Shown: piece after piece, positions 9,311 to 17,245 of the stretch | Numbering within the stretch: the first letter of the stretch is position 1 | Layout: every line of letters begins with the position of its first letter | NCBI RefSeq assembly: GCF_003285005.1 | Contig: NZ_QMFA01000015.1 | Coordinates: 78,162 to 142,161, forward strand | Source of the DNA: Paenibacillus sp. YN15 | Lineage (GTDB): Bacteria; Bacillota; Bacilli; Paenibacillales; NBRC-103111 | Reading direction: 5' to 3' | DNA: 64,000 nt | Notes under the pieces: model-generated | What the model saw: the letters and a program-made list of their open reading frames with translations, nothing else | Database searches by the model: none | What the model was told of the DNA's origin: nothing | Program-made: the position numbers and the translations under genes

Positions 9311-9567
9311 ACGGTAACTCCTTATACGGGGGCATTCAAAAGGTAAACATCCAATCAATACTATAACAAAAACCCCACACACAAGGCGAGGTTTTTTCAT
9401 ATCCCCAGAAAGTCCCAATTAAATGAGGCGGATAGTCCGGAAATGCGAGCCGGAATTAGATCATAAGTCATGATCATAAGAATGGTCTTTCCTTGTCCCA
9501 GTTGCATATGGAGTTCCGTATATTTTTGGAATAAACTATGGGGAAAGCCTTTCTAAGGAGTGGAAGC

Positions 9568-10790
9568 ATGGAATGCAGCCAAACCATATCGCCCGCGGCA
9601 ATAATGAAATTCGTTTCGGAATGTGAAGCCAGCAGGCAGATCAACCTCACTCATTTTGCGCTCATTCATAATGATGAAGTATTGGCCAGATTTTGCAAAA
9701 AACCATATAAAGAAGACGGGCTTCAGTTATTATTTTCGATGACAAAGTCCTTTACTTCGTTGGCTACAGGAATAGCAATAGATAAAGGATTATTCGCCTT
9801 AATAGCACTCATGCCACACACATGCTTTCTGCGGTTATTAAAAAAGTATCCGGCGCAAGTCTTGAGCATTTTTTGGAGGAGCATCTGTTTTTGCCCATGG
9901 ACATCTCCAAAGCGCAATGGGAGCATTCTCCGGAGGGATTGACGGCAGGAGGAATGGGGCTTAGCTTGCAACCGTCGTCCCTAATTAAAATTGCCCGGAT
10001 GTTGCTTAACAAAGGAGTATTTGAGGGAAAGCGGATTGTGCCGGAAGCATATATAACGCTTGCTGTTTCTTCACAGGCAATCAAGCAGGATGAGGCGTTG
10101 GAAAAGTTCTACTCCGGCAATCAATATGGCTTCCAATTTCATATTTCCCCCAATCATACCTACAGGGCTGACGGTGCATTCGGGCAATTCTGTGTGGTCT
10201 GCCCCAAACGGAACTTAGCAATTGTCGCCGTCTCTCAATATACAAAAGCGGAGAGCTTTTTGGCTCTGGCGGATAAGTATTTTATTCAGCATGAAAGGGA
10301 TACGGACACGGACACAATCTCCTTGCAGCAGCTGCGTGTTTATTTGTCGGGTCTTTCCTTTGCGCTTCCTCCCCAGGAAGGAAAACGAGAGCCTTTTGTC
10401 CCATGTTCCTATGCTTTAGAAGACAACGAACTGAATATAAAGGAAGTCGGGTTATCGGCAAGCACGCTACGGATACAATTTTTAGATGGATTGGAGGATG
10501 AGCTTGATTTAGATTTTACAGGCCCCGTTTATGGGCAGTCCCATTTCATAAAAGACCTTCATGTGCACCCGCAGGAGCATTGTTTGTTCGCCAGATGGGC
10601 GGACCAAGGGGATTTGATGGTAACGGTGTATTATATTGAAACGCCGTATGTCGGGGAGTATCGTTTTCGCTTCATGGACAGCAAGGTAGTGTTCTCATTC
10701 AATATCAATGTAAGTATGACACTAAAGGGGTTTACGGTAACCGGAACCAGGATTGACGGACCGATAGTTGCTCCGAGCCGCCGCGACTGA
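9568..10790 (+). pseudogene. Serine hydrolase (class C beta-lactamase-like), broken by an internal deletion and frameshift
   Basis: The 5' part from ATG 9568 (preceded by TAAGGAG) encodes the N-terminus of a class C beta-lactamase-like serine hydrolase, including the nucleophile motif SMTK at residues 57-60 and the conserved TSLATGIAIDKGLF helix. At about base 9799 the sequence jumps to a segment that in another frame reads NSTHATHML and then SAVIKKVSG, which normally lies just after the Tyr-x-Asn motif. Roughly 75-80 codons are missing and the frame is lost. The 3' part stays open to 10790, with a GMGLSLQPSSLIK region and a C-terminal extension. A functional fusion by frameshifting seems unlikely because the Tyr-containing loop is gone. 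Confidence 0.8.
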
Positions 10791-10831
10791 TGCACAATCC
10801 CCCTTTAATCGAAATAGAAAGGTGTTGGCAT

Positions 10832-11266
10832 ATGCAAGTACAATTTTATGAATCGAATACAGTGGAGGATTCTTTATTAAAATTTGCAGTAATTTTCGCT
10901 AAGTATCAAGGTATGGATATTTATGTAAGACATAAGGCAAGACGCACTTGGGAGATTCCGGGGGGAAGAAGGGAACTGAACGAGGCCATTGATGAGACAG
11001 CACGTCGTGAATTATATGAAGAAACAGGCGCTCGTTCATTCAGCATGATTCCTTTGTCGATTTATTCCGTTACACATGACGGCAGCGAGGAATCCTTTGG
11101 CGCTTTATATTATTCCGAAGTGACGGAGATCGGAGAACTCATGTCCGATAGTGAAATTGGGGAAATCTGTTTTTTGAATGAGTTACCGGAAGAATTGACG
11201 TATCCGGCGATACAACCGGAATTATACAGAAGAGCATTGAAAGAATTATCCCGCGGAATCGGATGA
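10832..11266 (+). CDS. Nudix hydrolase
   Basis: This 144-residue protein carries a complete Nudix box, Gly45 to Gly66, with GGRRELNE and RRELYEETGA matching the Gx5Ex7REUxEExGU rule, so it should bind Mg2+ and cleave a nucleoside diphosphate linked to another group. An upstream strand WEIPGG and a C-terminal EICFLNELP segment agree with small MutT/YtkD-like proteins. ATG 10832 follows AAAGGTG by eight bases; the frame is open back to 10790 but has no site there. It is downstream of the broken serine hydrolase. Substrate unknown. Confidence 0.87.
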   Translation: MQVQFYESNTVEDSLLKFAVIFAKYQGMDIYVRHKARRTWEIPGGRRELNEAIDETARRELYEETGARSFSMIPLSIYSVTHDGSEESFGALYYSEVTEIGELMSDSEIGEICFLNELPEELTYPAIQPELYRRALKELSRGIG

Positions 11267-11295
11267 TTTAGAATATGATGGCGTCTGCTTCCTAA

Positions 11296-11514
11296 TTATA
11301 GAAACAGCTTTGAGGACCCCAGCGTTAAAACCACTAAAATTCCCGCTAATGCGGCCAGTGCATGCGCTTTTTTCCGAGAAAGGCCAAAGCGTCGAGAAAC
11401 CAAGAAGACGATCGCGTATGGGATACCAAAATACAACAGAAAGGCGACCAGAGAGTACGTTAACCAGAACGTTATTTTTTCGGATGTACTATTGAGCCCT
11501 ATGTCCACTTCCAT
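11296..11514 (-). CDS. Small two-pass membrane protein, unknown
   Basis: This 72-residue protein has two strongly hydrophobic helices, around FWLTYSLVAFLLYFGIPYAI and ALAALAGILVVLTLG, separated by a basic loop RRFGLSRKK, so an inside-facing loop with both ends outside is likely. I do not recognise the family. ATG 11514 has TGGAGTGGG just upstream; a TTG at 11529 behind GAGGTGAGGA is an equally fair start and would add five residues. It is transcribed divergently from the agr-like cassette. Confidence 0.55.
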   Translation of the reverse strand: MEVDIGLNSTSEKITFWLTYSLVAFLLYFGIPYAIVFLVSRRFGLSRKKAHALAALAGILVVLTLGSSKLFL

Positions 11515-11704
11515 ACCCACTCCATTCAAATTGTCCTCACCTCAGTCACTCCCCGTATGTACCTCTAAATACAATTCTCTTTTGCCTATTCATCTCCTCC
11601 TTTTGGTTAACGATTCGACACGAAATTGCAATTCGCATATGGCTTCATACCTAAATCTAAGATATATTTAAGACATAGACTTTGTCCGGCCAAGGAGCGA
11701 TAAT

Positions 11705-12379
11705 ATGAGCTTTGTTTTGTATGTTATATTCGGAGCAATAGAAATATTTTCAGTGTTTGCTTTAATGTTCAAAGTGTTTTCACTGCCCTATCGAGAGTAC
11801 CTGAAAGAGATTGGCATCATGTCTGCGCTGGTTACTTTGAGCTCATACTTGCTAAGGGTTTATTTGGGAATCGATATGATTGTGGATATGACCGTTTCCT
11901 TTGTCATGCTGATTCTCTTTATGCGGTATATGATAAGGATCAAACTGTTCAGAGCAATCATGATTTCATTAACCTATTTTGCATATGCCATCATCAATAC
12001 CGGCACTTTTCTTATCTATTCCCTCTTCGGACTTAACTCCGATGCGGTCATTAACGATTCTTCCAGCCTAGCGGCTTATGCGGTGCAATTTACTTCTTCA
12101 GTCATCGCCGCAGTGGTTGCCTATCTCATTTACAAACGGAATTTGGGATTCAGTTATATAATCCGCCCTCCCCATGACACATTCGTGAAATCCAAAATAA
12201 GCGCCCAGGAAATGAGGGTGATTTTGCTTGTGGGAGCGTCCTTTCTGGTGTTTTTTATGACCGTATTGCTCATTACCCAGAACAAGACATTTGCAGGTTT
12301 TCCTGTGGTCATTTTTCTTTATGCAGCATTGCTTTACTTGGCGTACAAAAGAGATATGACCCATGACAGACCCTATTGA
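11705..12379 (+). CDS. Multi-pass membrane protein of the agr-like cassette
   Basis: This 224-residue protein is almost entirely hydrophobic, with about six or seven predicted membrane helices and a short basic C-terminus (YKRDMTHD). Size and layout resemble the N-terminal sensor half of AgrC-type histidine kinases, but no kinase (H-box or GHKL) domain follows. It begins at ATG 11705 after AAGGAGCG and overlaps the AgrB gene by 17 bases, so the two are translationally coupled. A role as peptide receptor, exporter partner or immunity-like protein is inference; the family is not one I recognise with certainty. Confidence 0.65.
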   Translation: MSFVLYVIFGAIEIFSVFALMFKVFSLPYREYLKEIGIMSALVTLSSYLLRVYLGIDMIVDMTVSFVMLILFMRYMIRIKLFRAIMISLTYFAYAIINTGTFLIYSLFGLNSDAVINDSSSLAAYAVQFTSSVIAAVVAYLIYKRNLGFSYIIRPPHDTFVKSKISAQEMRVILLVGASFLVFFMTVLLITQNKTFAGFPVVIFLYAALLYLAYKRDMTHDRPY

Positions 12380-12866
12380 GGCAATAGCATTAAAATTGGC
12401 TCGTAAGGCCAAAGCATGGGACGACCGCATTACCGCCTCCGATGATGATATTGCATATTACCTGGCCATCGAAATTAATTTCTGGGGAGTTGTTATGATC
12501 TCCGCGGCTATTGGAGCGGTTACCGGGACATTGCCAGGAACGATCATAGCGATTTTCACCTTATGGATTTCACGTTTTTATACCGGAGGAGCTCATGCCC
12601 CAACACTTTCGGCTTGCTTTGTTTTCAGTATCTTTGTGATCACTGTTTGTTCCTCAATGGATATGCCCAATATTTTGTTGCAGTTAATAAATATTATTAA
12701 TTGCGGATTGTTGATTTGGTATAATAAAAGAAGGCTAGAAACTGGCGATCAAGGACGTATATATATAGGGATAATCATCTCTGCAAACGCTTTGTTTTTA
12801 TCATCTGTGGTTGGCTCCGTCATCTTGGTGCAGTTATTAACTCTACAGGGAGGTGACACCAAATGA
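12363..12866 (+). CDS. AgrB-like peptide-processing membrane protease
   Basis: This 167-residue membrane protein matches the AgrB family (accessory gene regulator B). It has the RFYTGGAHAPTLSAC signature with His78 and Cys85, the same seven-residue spacing as the catalytic His and Cys of Staphylococcus AgrB, which cleaves the C-terminal tail of AgrD and cyclises the peptide. The N-terminus is a polar amphipathic segment followed by about five membrane helices. It overlaps the upstream membrane-protein gene by 17 bases and the 29-codon peptide gene by four bases (ATGA), which is the normal agrBD coupling. The family assignment is strong. Confidence 0.88.
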   Translation: MTDPIEAIALKLARKAKAWDDRITASDDDIAYYLAIEINFWGVVMISAAIGAVTGTLPGTIIAIFTLWISRFYTGGAHAPTLSACFVFSIFVITVCSSMDMPNILLQLINIINCGLLIWYNKRRLETGDQGRIYIGIIISANALFLSSVVGSVILVQLLTLQGGDTK

Positions 12867-12952
12867 AAAAAATCATCGCTCAAATCATTGCAGCACCTGC
12901 TCAAAAAGAGGCCCCGAAGCTTATTTTCGGACTTCCTCAAAAAAAGAAATGA
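12863..12952 (+). CDS. AgrD-like short peptide precursor lacking Cys and Ser
   Basis: This 29-codon gene directly follows agrB with an ATGA overlap and the ribosome site GGGAGGTGAC inside agrB. The product begins with an amphipathic segment, MKKIIAQIIAA, of the kind that anchors AgrD to the membrane, and ends LIFGLPQKKK. Normal AgrD peptides contain a Cys or Ser that forms the thiolactone or lactone ring; this one has no Cys, Ser or Thr at all. Position and N-terminus support an AgrD role, but ring chemistry must differ, or the peptide may be linear or non-functional. Its stop overlaps the start of the LytTR gene (ATGA). Confidence 0.7.
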   Translation: MKKIIAQIIAAPAQKEAPKLIFGLPQKKK

Positions 12953-13305
12953 AGGACCTAAACAGTCTGCAGTTACCATGTATGGATCAATCGGGAGAAT
13001 GCTGCTATGTCCCGGTTAATGACGTTTGGACAGTCGGACAAGACGACAACAAAAAGCAAACCATCATTTTAACAACCAAAACAGCAAAATATTTATTTTT
13101 ATTGCGTGGATCGTTGGAAAGTGCAAGCAAATTTTTTGCGCAATTTGGCATAGAAGAAATAAATGCCGGTACGCTTGTTCGTATGGAGGCGTTGAGGTTT
13201 TATAATAGAGAAGATGATTTGGTAAGATTAGAGAATGGTGAATTGATACAAGTTTCAAGAAGGAACAGAATAAAAGTGAAACATTTGCCGGAGCCGCCTT
13301 CTTAA
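12949..13305 (+). CDS. Stand-alone LytTR-type DNA-binding regulator
   Basis: The 118-residue protein consists of little more than a LytTR-like domain: an N-terminal beta region with DVWTVGQDD, a LLRGSLES helix, and the C-terminal segment AGTLVRMEALRFYNRED then LVRLENGELIQVSRR, which follows the pattern of AgrA/LytR DNA-binding domains. There is no receiver domain, so it cannot be controlled by phosphotransfer in the usual way. ATG 12949 overlaps the AgrD-like stop codon; a longer frame back to GTG 12853 exists but would overlap the whole peptide gene. It is the last gene of the cassette and its stop lies inside a terminator. Confidence 0.72.
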   Translation: MKDLNSLQLPCMDQSGECCYVPVNDVWTVGQDDNKKQTIILTTKTAKYLFLLRGSLESASKFFAQFGIEEINAGTLVRMEALRFYNREDDLVRLENGELIQVSRRNRIKVKHLPEPPS

Positions 13306-13319
13306 AAGGACGGCTCTTT
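13291..13319 (+). terminator. Terminator overlapping the end of the LytTR gene
   Basis: GAGCCGCCTT pairs with AAGGACGGCTC (one bulge) around the stop codon and is followed by TTTAT. Confidence 0.7.
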
Positions 13320-13345
13320 ATCATGTTGTCTTGCATTTGTCAATA

Positions 13346-13369
13346 ACCAATTTACCATGGTAAGTTGGT
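13346..13369. promoter_or_regulatory. 24-bp palindrome upstream of the NarL-type regulator
   Basis: CCAA and TTGG ends flank a TTACCATGGTAA core; 11 of 12 base pairs of the dyad are complementary, centred at 13357/13358. It lies about 105 bases before the response-regulator start and after the cassette terminator, so it is a likely operator. The binding protein is not known. Confidence 0.55.
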
Positions 13370-13473
13370 ACGATACAGCATGGAAAATTTATGCTATATT
13401 AATTGCATGAAAGCGCAAAGGACTGCAAAAATCAATGCAACATTCTTGCAAGTAAAGGAAGAGCGGGGGAAGT

Positions 13474-14082
13474 ATGCATAATATCCTGATTGTAGACGAT
13501 CACCCGTTAATGAGAAACGCAACACGGGAATTATTAATAAACATTGATCAAGTCGGGGAAATCCAAACCGCGGGAAATGGGAAGCAAGGAATCGAGAAAA
13601 CAGGACTTTATCGTCCCGATCTTGTCATCATGGATTACCATTTGTCGGATATGACGGGAATAGAGGCGGCTAGTGCGATTTTAAAGGGTTTCCCAGACAC
13701 CAAAATTCTTTTTGTGACTGGTCTGGATATTAATCCGTTATTGCAGAAAATGATGGATACGAAAGCTCATGGAGCAATTACCAAAGATGCCGATCCTTCG
13801 ACCATCAAAAATGTAGTGAGTTGCATTTTGTCAGGTCTAACGGTGTTTCCGCCCATCATAGAGAAAACGGCTTCTCCCAATGAGGTTATAGCGGATTTAA
13901 ACCAAGAAGAGATTTTAATTATGAAGAAGCTTATACGTGGGACAACCTACAATCAGATTGCTGAATTGATTCATATGAGCAGGCGGACAGTGGACAATTA
14001 TGTGAGAAGGATATTCGACAAGTTGGGGGCAAAAAACAAAACCGAAGCTATAGAAAGGTTTGTGAGGACAAAATATTACTAA
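13474..14082 (+). CDS. NarL/FixJ-type response regulator
   Basis: This 202-residue protein has a full receiver domain with D8-D9, the phospho-acceptor D54 (VIMDYHL), T82 and K104, then a LuxR-type helix-turn-helix (LNQEEILIMKKL, then MSRRTVDNYVRRIFDKLGAKNK). It resembles ComA/DegU-size regulators, which act downstream of peptide or surface signals. No cognate kinase gene adjoins it. It has its own upstream region with a strong palindrome, and follows the agr-like cassette, so the two could be linked, but that is inference. ATG 13474 follows a purine-rich GGAAGAGCGGGGGAA. Confidence 0.88.
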   Translation: MHNILIVDDHPLMRNATRELLINIDQVGEIQTAGNGKQGIEKTGLYRPDLVIMDYHLSDMTGIEAASAILKGFPDTKILFVTGLDINPLLQKMMDTKAHGAITKDADPSTIKNVVSCILSGLTVFPPIIEKTASPNEVIADLNQEEILIMKKLIRGTTYNQIAELIHMSRRTVDNYVRRIFDKLGAKNKTEAIERFVRTKYY

Positions 14083-14096
14083 AAGTGTGTATATAA

Positions 14097-14140
14097 GAAA
14101 ACCCGCACCCCTTTATACAGCAAGGGTTTGCGGGTTTTTT
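14097..14140. terminator. Bidirectional terminator between response regulator and tRNA
   Basis: AAAACCCGCA with CCCCTT pairs with AAGGG and TTGCGGGTTTT, flanked by an A-run and a T-run, so it works for the + strand regulator gene and the minus strand tRNA. Confidence 0.85.
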
Positions 14141-14143
14141 TAA

Positions 14144-14217
<74 letters not shown>

Positions 14218-14279
14218 ATATGTGGCGGCGCGAAGTTGCTTCGTAATGCCGACAAGTAATGATTATAGCCGAAGGCGCC

Positions 14280-15002
14280 TTATAAATCAAGAGTTAGTTG
14301 CACGGGAGGCGGATCGGTTTTTTCTTTGTTGGGCTGATAGGAATGGATGAGCTCCGGCCCTTCGTTGCGGACGTTGCCGACGGCGGGCGAGACGGGATAC
14401 AGGTCCATACGGGAGGAGTCGTATGGTACAAGCAGGCTCGTCAAGTCCGCAGGGGATGCGGAGCTGTCCAGCCAGTCCTTCTGATGCTCCCGCGGGAGAA
14501 TGACCGGCATCCGGGGGTGCAGCTTTTCCGTAAGGGAATTGGCGGCTGTTGTGATGATGGTGTAGGTGGAGATTTTCTTCCCGTCCGGGGATAGCCAGGT
14601 ATCGTACAGTCCGGCGAATGCAAAAACCGGGCAGTCCTTCACCACAATGCGGTAGGGCTGTTTGACGCTGCCCTGCTGCTGCCATTCATAATAGCCGTCA
14701 GCCGGAATGAGGCAGCGTTTCCTCTGGAAGGGCGTGCGGAAAGCAGGCTTGTCCCGGAGGGATTCGGCTTTGGCGTTGATGGTTTGAAAGCCAATTTTTT
14801 CGTCCTTGGCCCAGGCAGGGATCAACCCCCAGCGGAGCTGCCCCATGCGGTTGCGGCCGCCGTGGGAGATAATGACAGGGCCCATTTGGGTGGGGGCCAT
14901 ATTGAACCGGGGGAGTATGAGGGGATAATCCATGGCATCCTCTATGCCAAACATCTCCATCAGTTCCTCCCAGGTGACGATTAGAGTATATCTGCCGCAC
15001 AT
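14280..15002 (-). CDS. SRAP (YedK/HMCES-type) abasic-site-protecting protein
   Basis: This 240-residue protein starts MCGRYTL, so after Met removal Cys2 is exposed as the residue that forms a thiazolidine crosslink with abasic sites in single-stranded DNA. Other SRAP hallmarks are the FNMAPTQ segment, RWGLIPAWAKD, INAKAESL, FRTPFQRKRCLIPADGYYEW and the late LHPRMPVIL with its conserved His. The length is normal. ATG 15002 follows GGAGGAGGATCAG, and the start is fixed by the need for Cys2. In Bacillota such genes often belong to DNA damage regulons, but no LexA box is evident immediately upstream. It sits 37 bases after the YbaK-like gene on the same strand. Confidence 0.93.
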   Translation of the reverse strand: MCGRYTLIVTWEELMEMFGIEDAMDYPLILPRFNMAPTQMGPVIISHGGRNRMGQLRWGLIPAWAKDEKIGFQTINAKAESLRDKPAFRTPFQRKRCLIPADGYYEWQQQGSVKQPYRIVVKDCPVFAFAGLYDTWLSPDGKKISTYTIITTAANSLTEKLHPRMPVILPREHQKDWLDSSASPADLTSLLVPYDSSRMDLYPVSPAVGNVRNEGPELIHSYQPNKEKTDPPPVQLTLDL

Positions 15003-15039
15003 TCTGATCCTCCTCCCGCGGTATCTTGTCGAACGGAAC

Positions 15040-15531
15040 TCAAGCAGACTGCTGGTCCGCGTCCCAGTCCTTGCAGACATCCACCCAGCTTGTCCCTCTG
15101 GCATATTGATAGATTTCCTCGCAGGTCAGCTCAATGGCGGAATTCAGACTGCCGCAGGCGGGGAACAGGGTGTCGAAGCGTTTCATGGACACGTCCAGAT
15201 AGACGTTAAGAGTTTGGACCAGGCCGAAGGGACAGACCCCGCCAACCTCATGTCCGGTAAAATGGACAACCTCCTCCGGTGTCAGCATCCGGGCTTTATA
15301 GCCGAAGGCGTCACGGAACTTTTTGTTGTCGATCCGTGCATCGCCGGCTGCAACCACCAGAATGGCTCCGCCGTCATCGCTGCGAAAGGAAAGGGTTTTG
15401 GCAATCCGCGCGGGGATGGTGCCGATCACCTGGGCAGCCAGCTCTACGGTAGCGCTGGAGGTGTCGAACTCCAGAATATCTCCTTCCTTATTATAGGCAC
15501 GGAAATGGGCTTTAACATTCTCAATAGACAA
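15040..15531 (-). CDS. YbaK/ProX-type aminoacyl-tRNA deacylase family protein
   Basis: The 163-residue protein has the YbaK/aminoacyl-tRNA synthetase-associated domain: the KTLSFRS strand, VVAAGDARIDNKKFRDAFG, and the VGGVCPFGL loop conserved in free-standing editing proteins that hydrolyse mischarged tRNA (for example Cys- or Ala-tRNAPro). The start is TTG 15531, with GAGGAGGT eight bases upstream. It is followed by the SRAP gene. Editing specificity cannot be told from sequence. Confidence 0.85.
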   Translation of the reverse strand: MSIENVKAHFRAYNKEGDILEFDTSSATVELAAQVIGTIPARIAKTLSFRSDDGGAILVVAAGDARIDNKKFRDAFGYKARMLTPEEVVHFTGHEVGGVCPFGLVQTLNVYLDVSMKRFDTLFPACGSLNSAIELTCEEIYQYARGTSWVDVCKDWDADQQSA

Positions 15532-15856
15532 AAGAACTACCTCCTCATGCTTTCCGCAGGGAAAGCTGGATCGTAAGCTTGTACAATCTCAAACGGACAC
15601 AGAATACCTTATTTTCAGCAAAAGTCGGCTTTTCCCGTTTATCCGGACCACAGTTTCGTTATCTCTCGAAAGTTGGCATATTTCCGGGGAAATAATGGCT
15701 GCACTTTGCCGGTTCAGTTGATTAAAGCCATTTTAGCACAGGCCGTTCCCGCGCATCAATCGCCAATGGAACTCGAATCCGGCAGAAAACTGTAGCGTTC
15801 CCGCCCAGCGGCAGGTAAAATATATAGAAATAATCATATGACATAGGAGAAATGGC
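15532..15856. other. Intergenic region between divergent ybaK-like and azlC genes
   Basis: These 325 bases separate divergent genes and must hold both promoters. The ybaK-like ribosome site is near the left end and TAGGAGAA for azlC near the right end. I see AT-rich blocks (AAAATATATAG near 15815) but no clear promoter pair, hairpin or small gene. Confidence 0.5.
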
Positions 15857-16588
15857 ATGGAAAAGCTTGTCCCGCAAAGCCGGAGCAATCCGGCATGGAG
15901 GCTCGGACCTTTTGCCGAAGGGGTGAAGGATTGCCTCCCTACCGTATTAGGATATTTAAGCATCGGCTTCGCCGCCGGCGTCATCGGACGGACGTCCGGG
16001 TTAAGCATTCTGGAGATTGTCTGCATGTCCCTGTTTGTGTATGCCGGCTCCGCCCAGTTTATTATGTCGGGCATGATTATGGCTGGCAGCTCGGGCATTG
16101 CGGTGGTGCTCACTGTCTTTCTTGTTAATCTGCGGCACTTGCTCATGAGCGCATCCCTGGCGCCTTACTTCCGGCATTTGCCCATGTGGAAAAATGCCAT
16201 TCTCGGCGCGCAGCTGACGGATGAAACCTTCGGCGTCGCCGTCACCCGTTTGGAGCAGGAGGGCAAAGGCAGCGGCCGGTGGATGCTGGGGCTGAATATG
16301 ACGGCGCAAGCCAACTGGGTCCTGGCCACCGTGATCGGCGCGTTATTCGGCCAATGGATTGAAAATCCACAGGAGTTCGGGCTGGATTTTGCCCTGCCGG
16401 GCATGTTCATCGGCCTTCTGGCCCTTCAACTGTTATCCCGGCGCAAATGGCGGGTAGACCTCCTGGTGCTGACCGTTGCGGTGCTGTGCACCCTGGTTGG
16501 AAGCCTGTGGTTTTCCCCCAGCGTGAGTGTGCTGGCGGCGGTTGTGATCGCTGCCACGGCCGGGCTTCTGGCGGAGGTGCGCCGATGA
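15857..16588 (+). CDS. azlC: AzlC family branched-chain amino acid exporter, large subunit
   Basis: The 243-residue membrane protein has the AzlC pattern: an N-terminal polar leader ending in EGVKDCLPTVLGY, small-residue-rich helices with FAAGVIGRTSG and YAGSAQFIM, LRHLLMSASLAPYF, and a QLTDETFGVA loop. AzlC pairs with AzlD (YgaZH in E. coli) to export branched-chain amino acids and analogues such as azaleucine. ATG 15857 follows TAGGAG. Its stop overlaps the azlD start as ATGA, so the subunits are translationally coupled. Confidence 0.92.
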   Translation: MEKLVPQSRSNPAWRLGPFAEGVKDCLPTVLGYLSIGFAAGVIGRTSGLSILEIVCMSLFVYAGSAQFIMSGMIMAGSSGIAVVLTVFLVNLRHLLMSASLAPYFRHLPMWKNAILGAQLTDETFGVAVTRLEQEGKGSGRWMLGLNMTAQANWVLATVIGALFGQWIENPQEFGLDFALPGMFIGLLALQLLSRRKWRVDLLVLTVAVLCTLVGSLWFSPSVSVLAAVVIAATAGLLAEVRR

Positions 16589-16899
16589 GATGGGACGTGC
16601 TGCTTGTTATTGCGGGCGCCTCCCTTGTAACGCTGGTGCCCCGGGTTTTGCCGTTGTCCCTGCTGAGCCGGGTGGAGCTGCCCGAATGGAGCATGCGCTG
16701 GCTGCGCCATATTCCCGTGGCGGTGATGGCCGCATTGCTGGCCCAGGCCCTGTTCGTGCCGGACGGCAGCCTGGAATTCCGCCCGAACAATCTGCTGGCG
16801 GCCATTCCCGCTTTTGCGGCGGCATTTTTTACCCGCAGCCTGCTGTTGGCCGTTGTGGTTGGCATCGGTACCATGTTTCTGCTGATGCAGCTGGGTTAG
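16585..16899 (+). CDS. azlD: AzlD family branched-chain amino acid exporter, small subunit
   Basis: This 104-residue protein has four hydrophobic helices with the AzlD hallmarks TLVPRVLPL near the N-terminus and LRHIPVAVMAALLAQ in the middle. It forms the exporter with AzlC. The start ATG 16585 overlaps the azlC stop; the frame is open upstream inside azlC, but that part is a shadow of azlC. A strong terminator follows 15 bases after the stop. Confidence 0.9.
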   Translation: MRWDVLLVIAGASLVTLVPRVLPLSLLSRVELPEWSMRWLRHIPVAVMAALLAQALFVPDGSLEFRPNNLLAAIPAFAAAFFTRSLLLAVVVGIGTMFLLMQLG

Positions 16900-16914
16900 C
16901 ACCTCCCCCAAAAA

Positions 16915-16953
16915 AACAACCTTAGCCCGCCGAAAGGGGACTAAGGTTGTTTT
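16915..16953 (+). terminator. Strong terminator after azlCD
   Basis: AACAACCTTAG pairs with CTAAGGTTGTT with extra C-G pairs inside, followed by T-rich sequence. Confidence 0.85.
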
Positions 16954-16997
16954 GCCGATTGCAGTTTCTTGCGGCCCTCCCGATGGGTAAGAGGCGA

Positions 16998-17105
16998 TTA
17001 AAACCAGCCGCTTTTCAAAACGATAACCAGCAGGATATACAGTACGAGGATCATGGCAGTGGAAGTGCCGAGGAATCCAGGTCCACAAGGATTGCAAGCG
17101 CCCAT
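16998..17105 (-). CDS. YjcZ-like small sporulation/membrane protein
   Basis: This 35-residue protein reads MGACNPCGPGFLG followed by one hydrophobic helix (ILVLYILLVIVL) and KSGWF. A short Gly/Cys-rich head and a single C-terminal helix are the pattern of YjcZ-family small proteins found in spore-forming Bacillota. ATG 17105 is preceded by AGAGGGGTG at seven bases. The family match is by pattern only and is moderately sure; that it is a real gene is supported by the good ribosome site in otherwise empty sequence. Confidence 0.68.
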   Translation of the reverse strand: MGACNPCGPGFLGTSTAMILVLYILLVIVLKSGWF

Positions 17106-17245
17106 TGTTGTACACCCCTCTTTCCTGACCGTGTAGGTCATTTACAGTAGCAGTATATGCATATGCCGCCCCTCAGACTGTGCACATACCTATAGGCATA
17201 CATCCAACCTATGGGAAGCTGTCCCGACATCGGCTTCAACGAATG

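Noticed and set aside
9367..9399. A terminator between the HD-GYP gene and the broken hydrolase
   Set aside because: AAAAACC/GGTTTTT could pair, but neither flanking gene ends there, so a terminator would only make sense as a leader attenuator; the evidence is too weak to list.
12853..13305. A longer 150-residue LytTR protein starting at GTG 12853 with a CSTC motif
   Set aside because: It would overlap the whole AgrD-like gene in another frame. The ATGA-coupled start at 12949 is a complete and simpler explanation, though the CSTC coincidence was noted.
15532..15856. A T-box or riboswitch before azlC
   Set aside because: No T-box motif, terminator-antiterminator pair or known aptamer core could be recognised.
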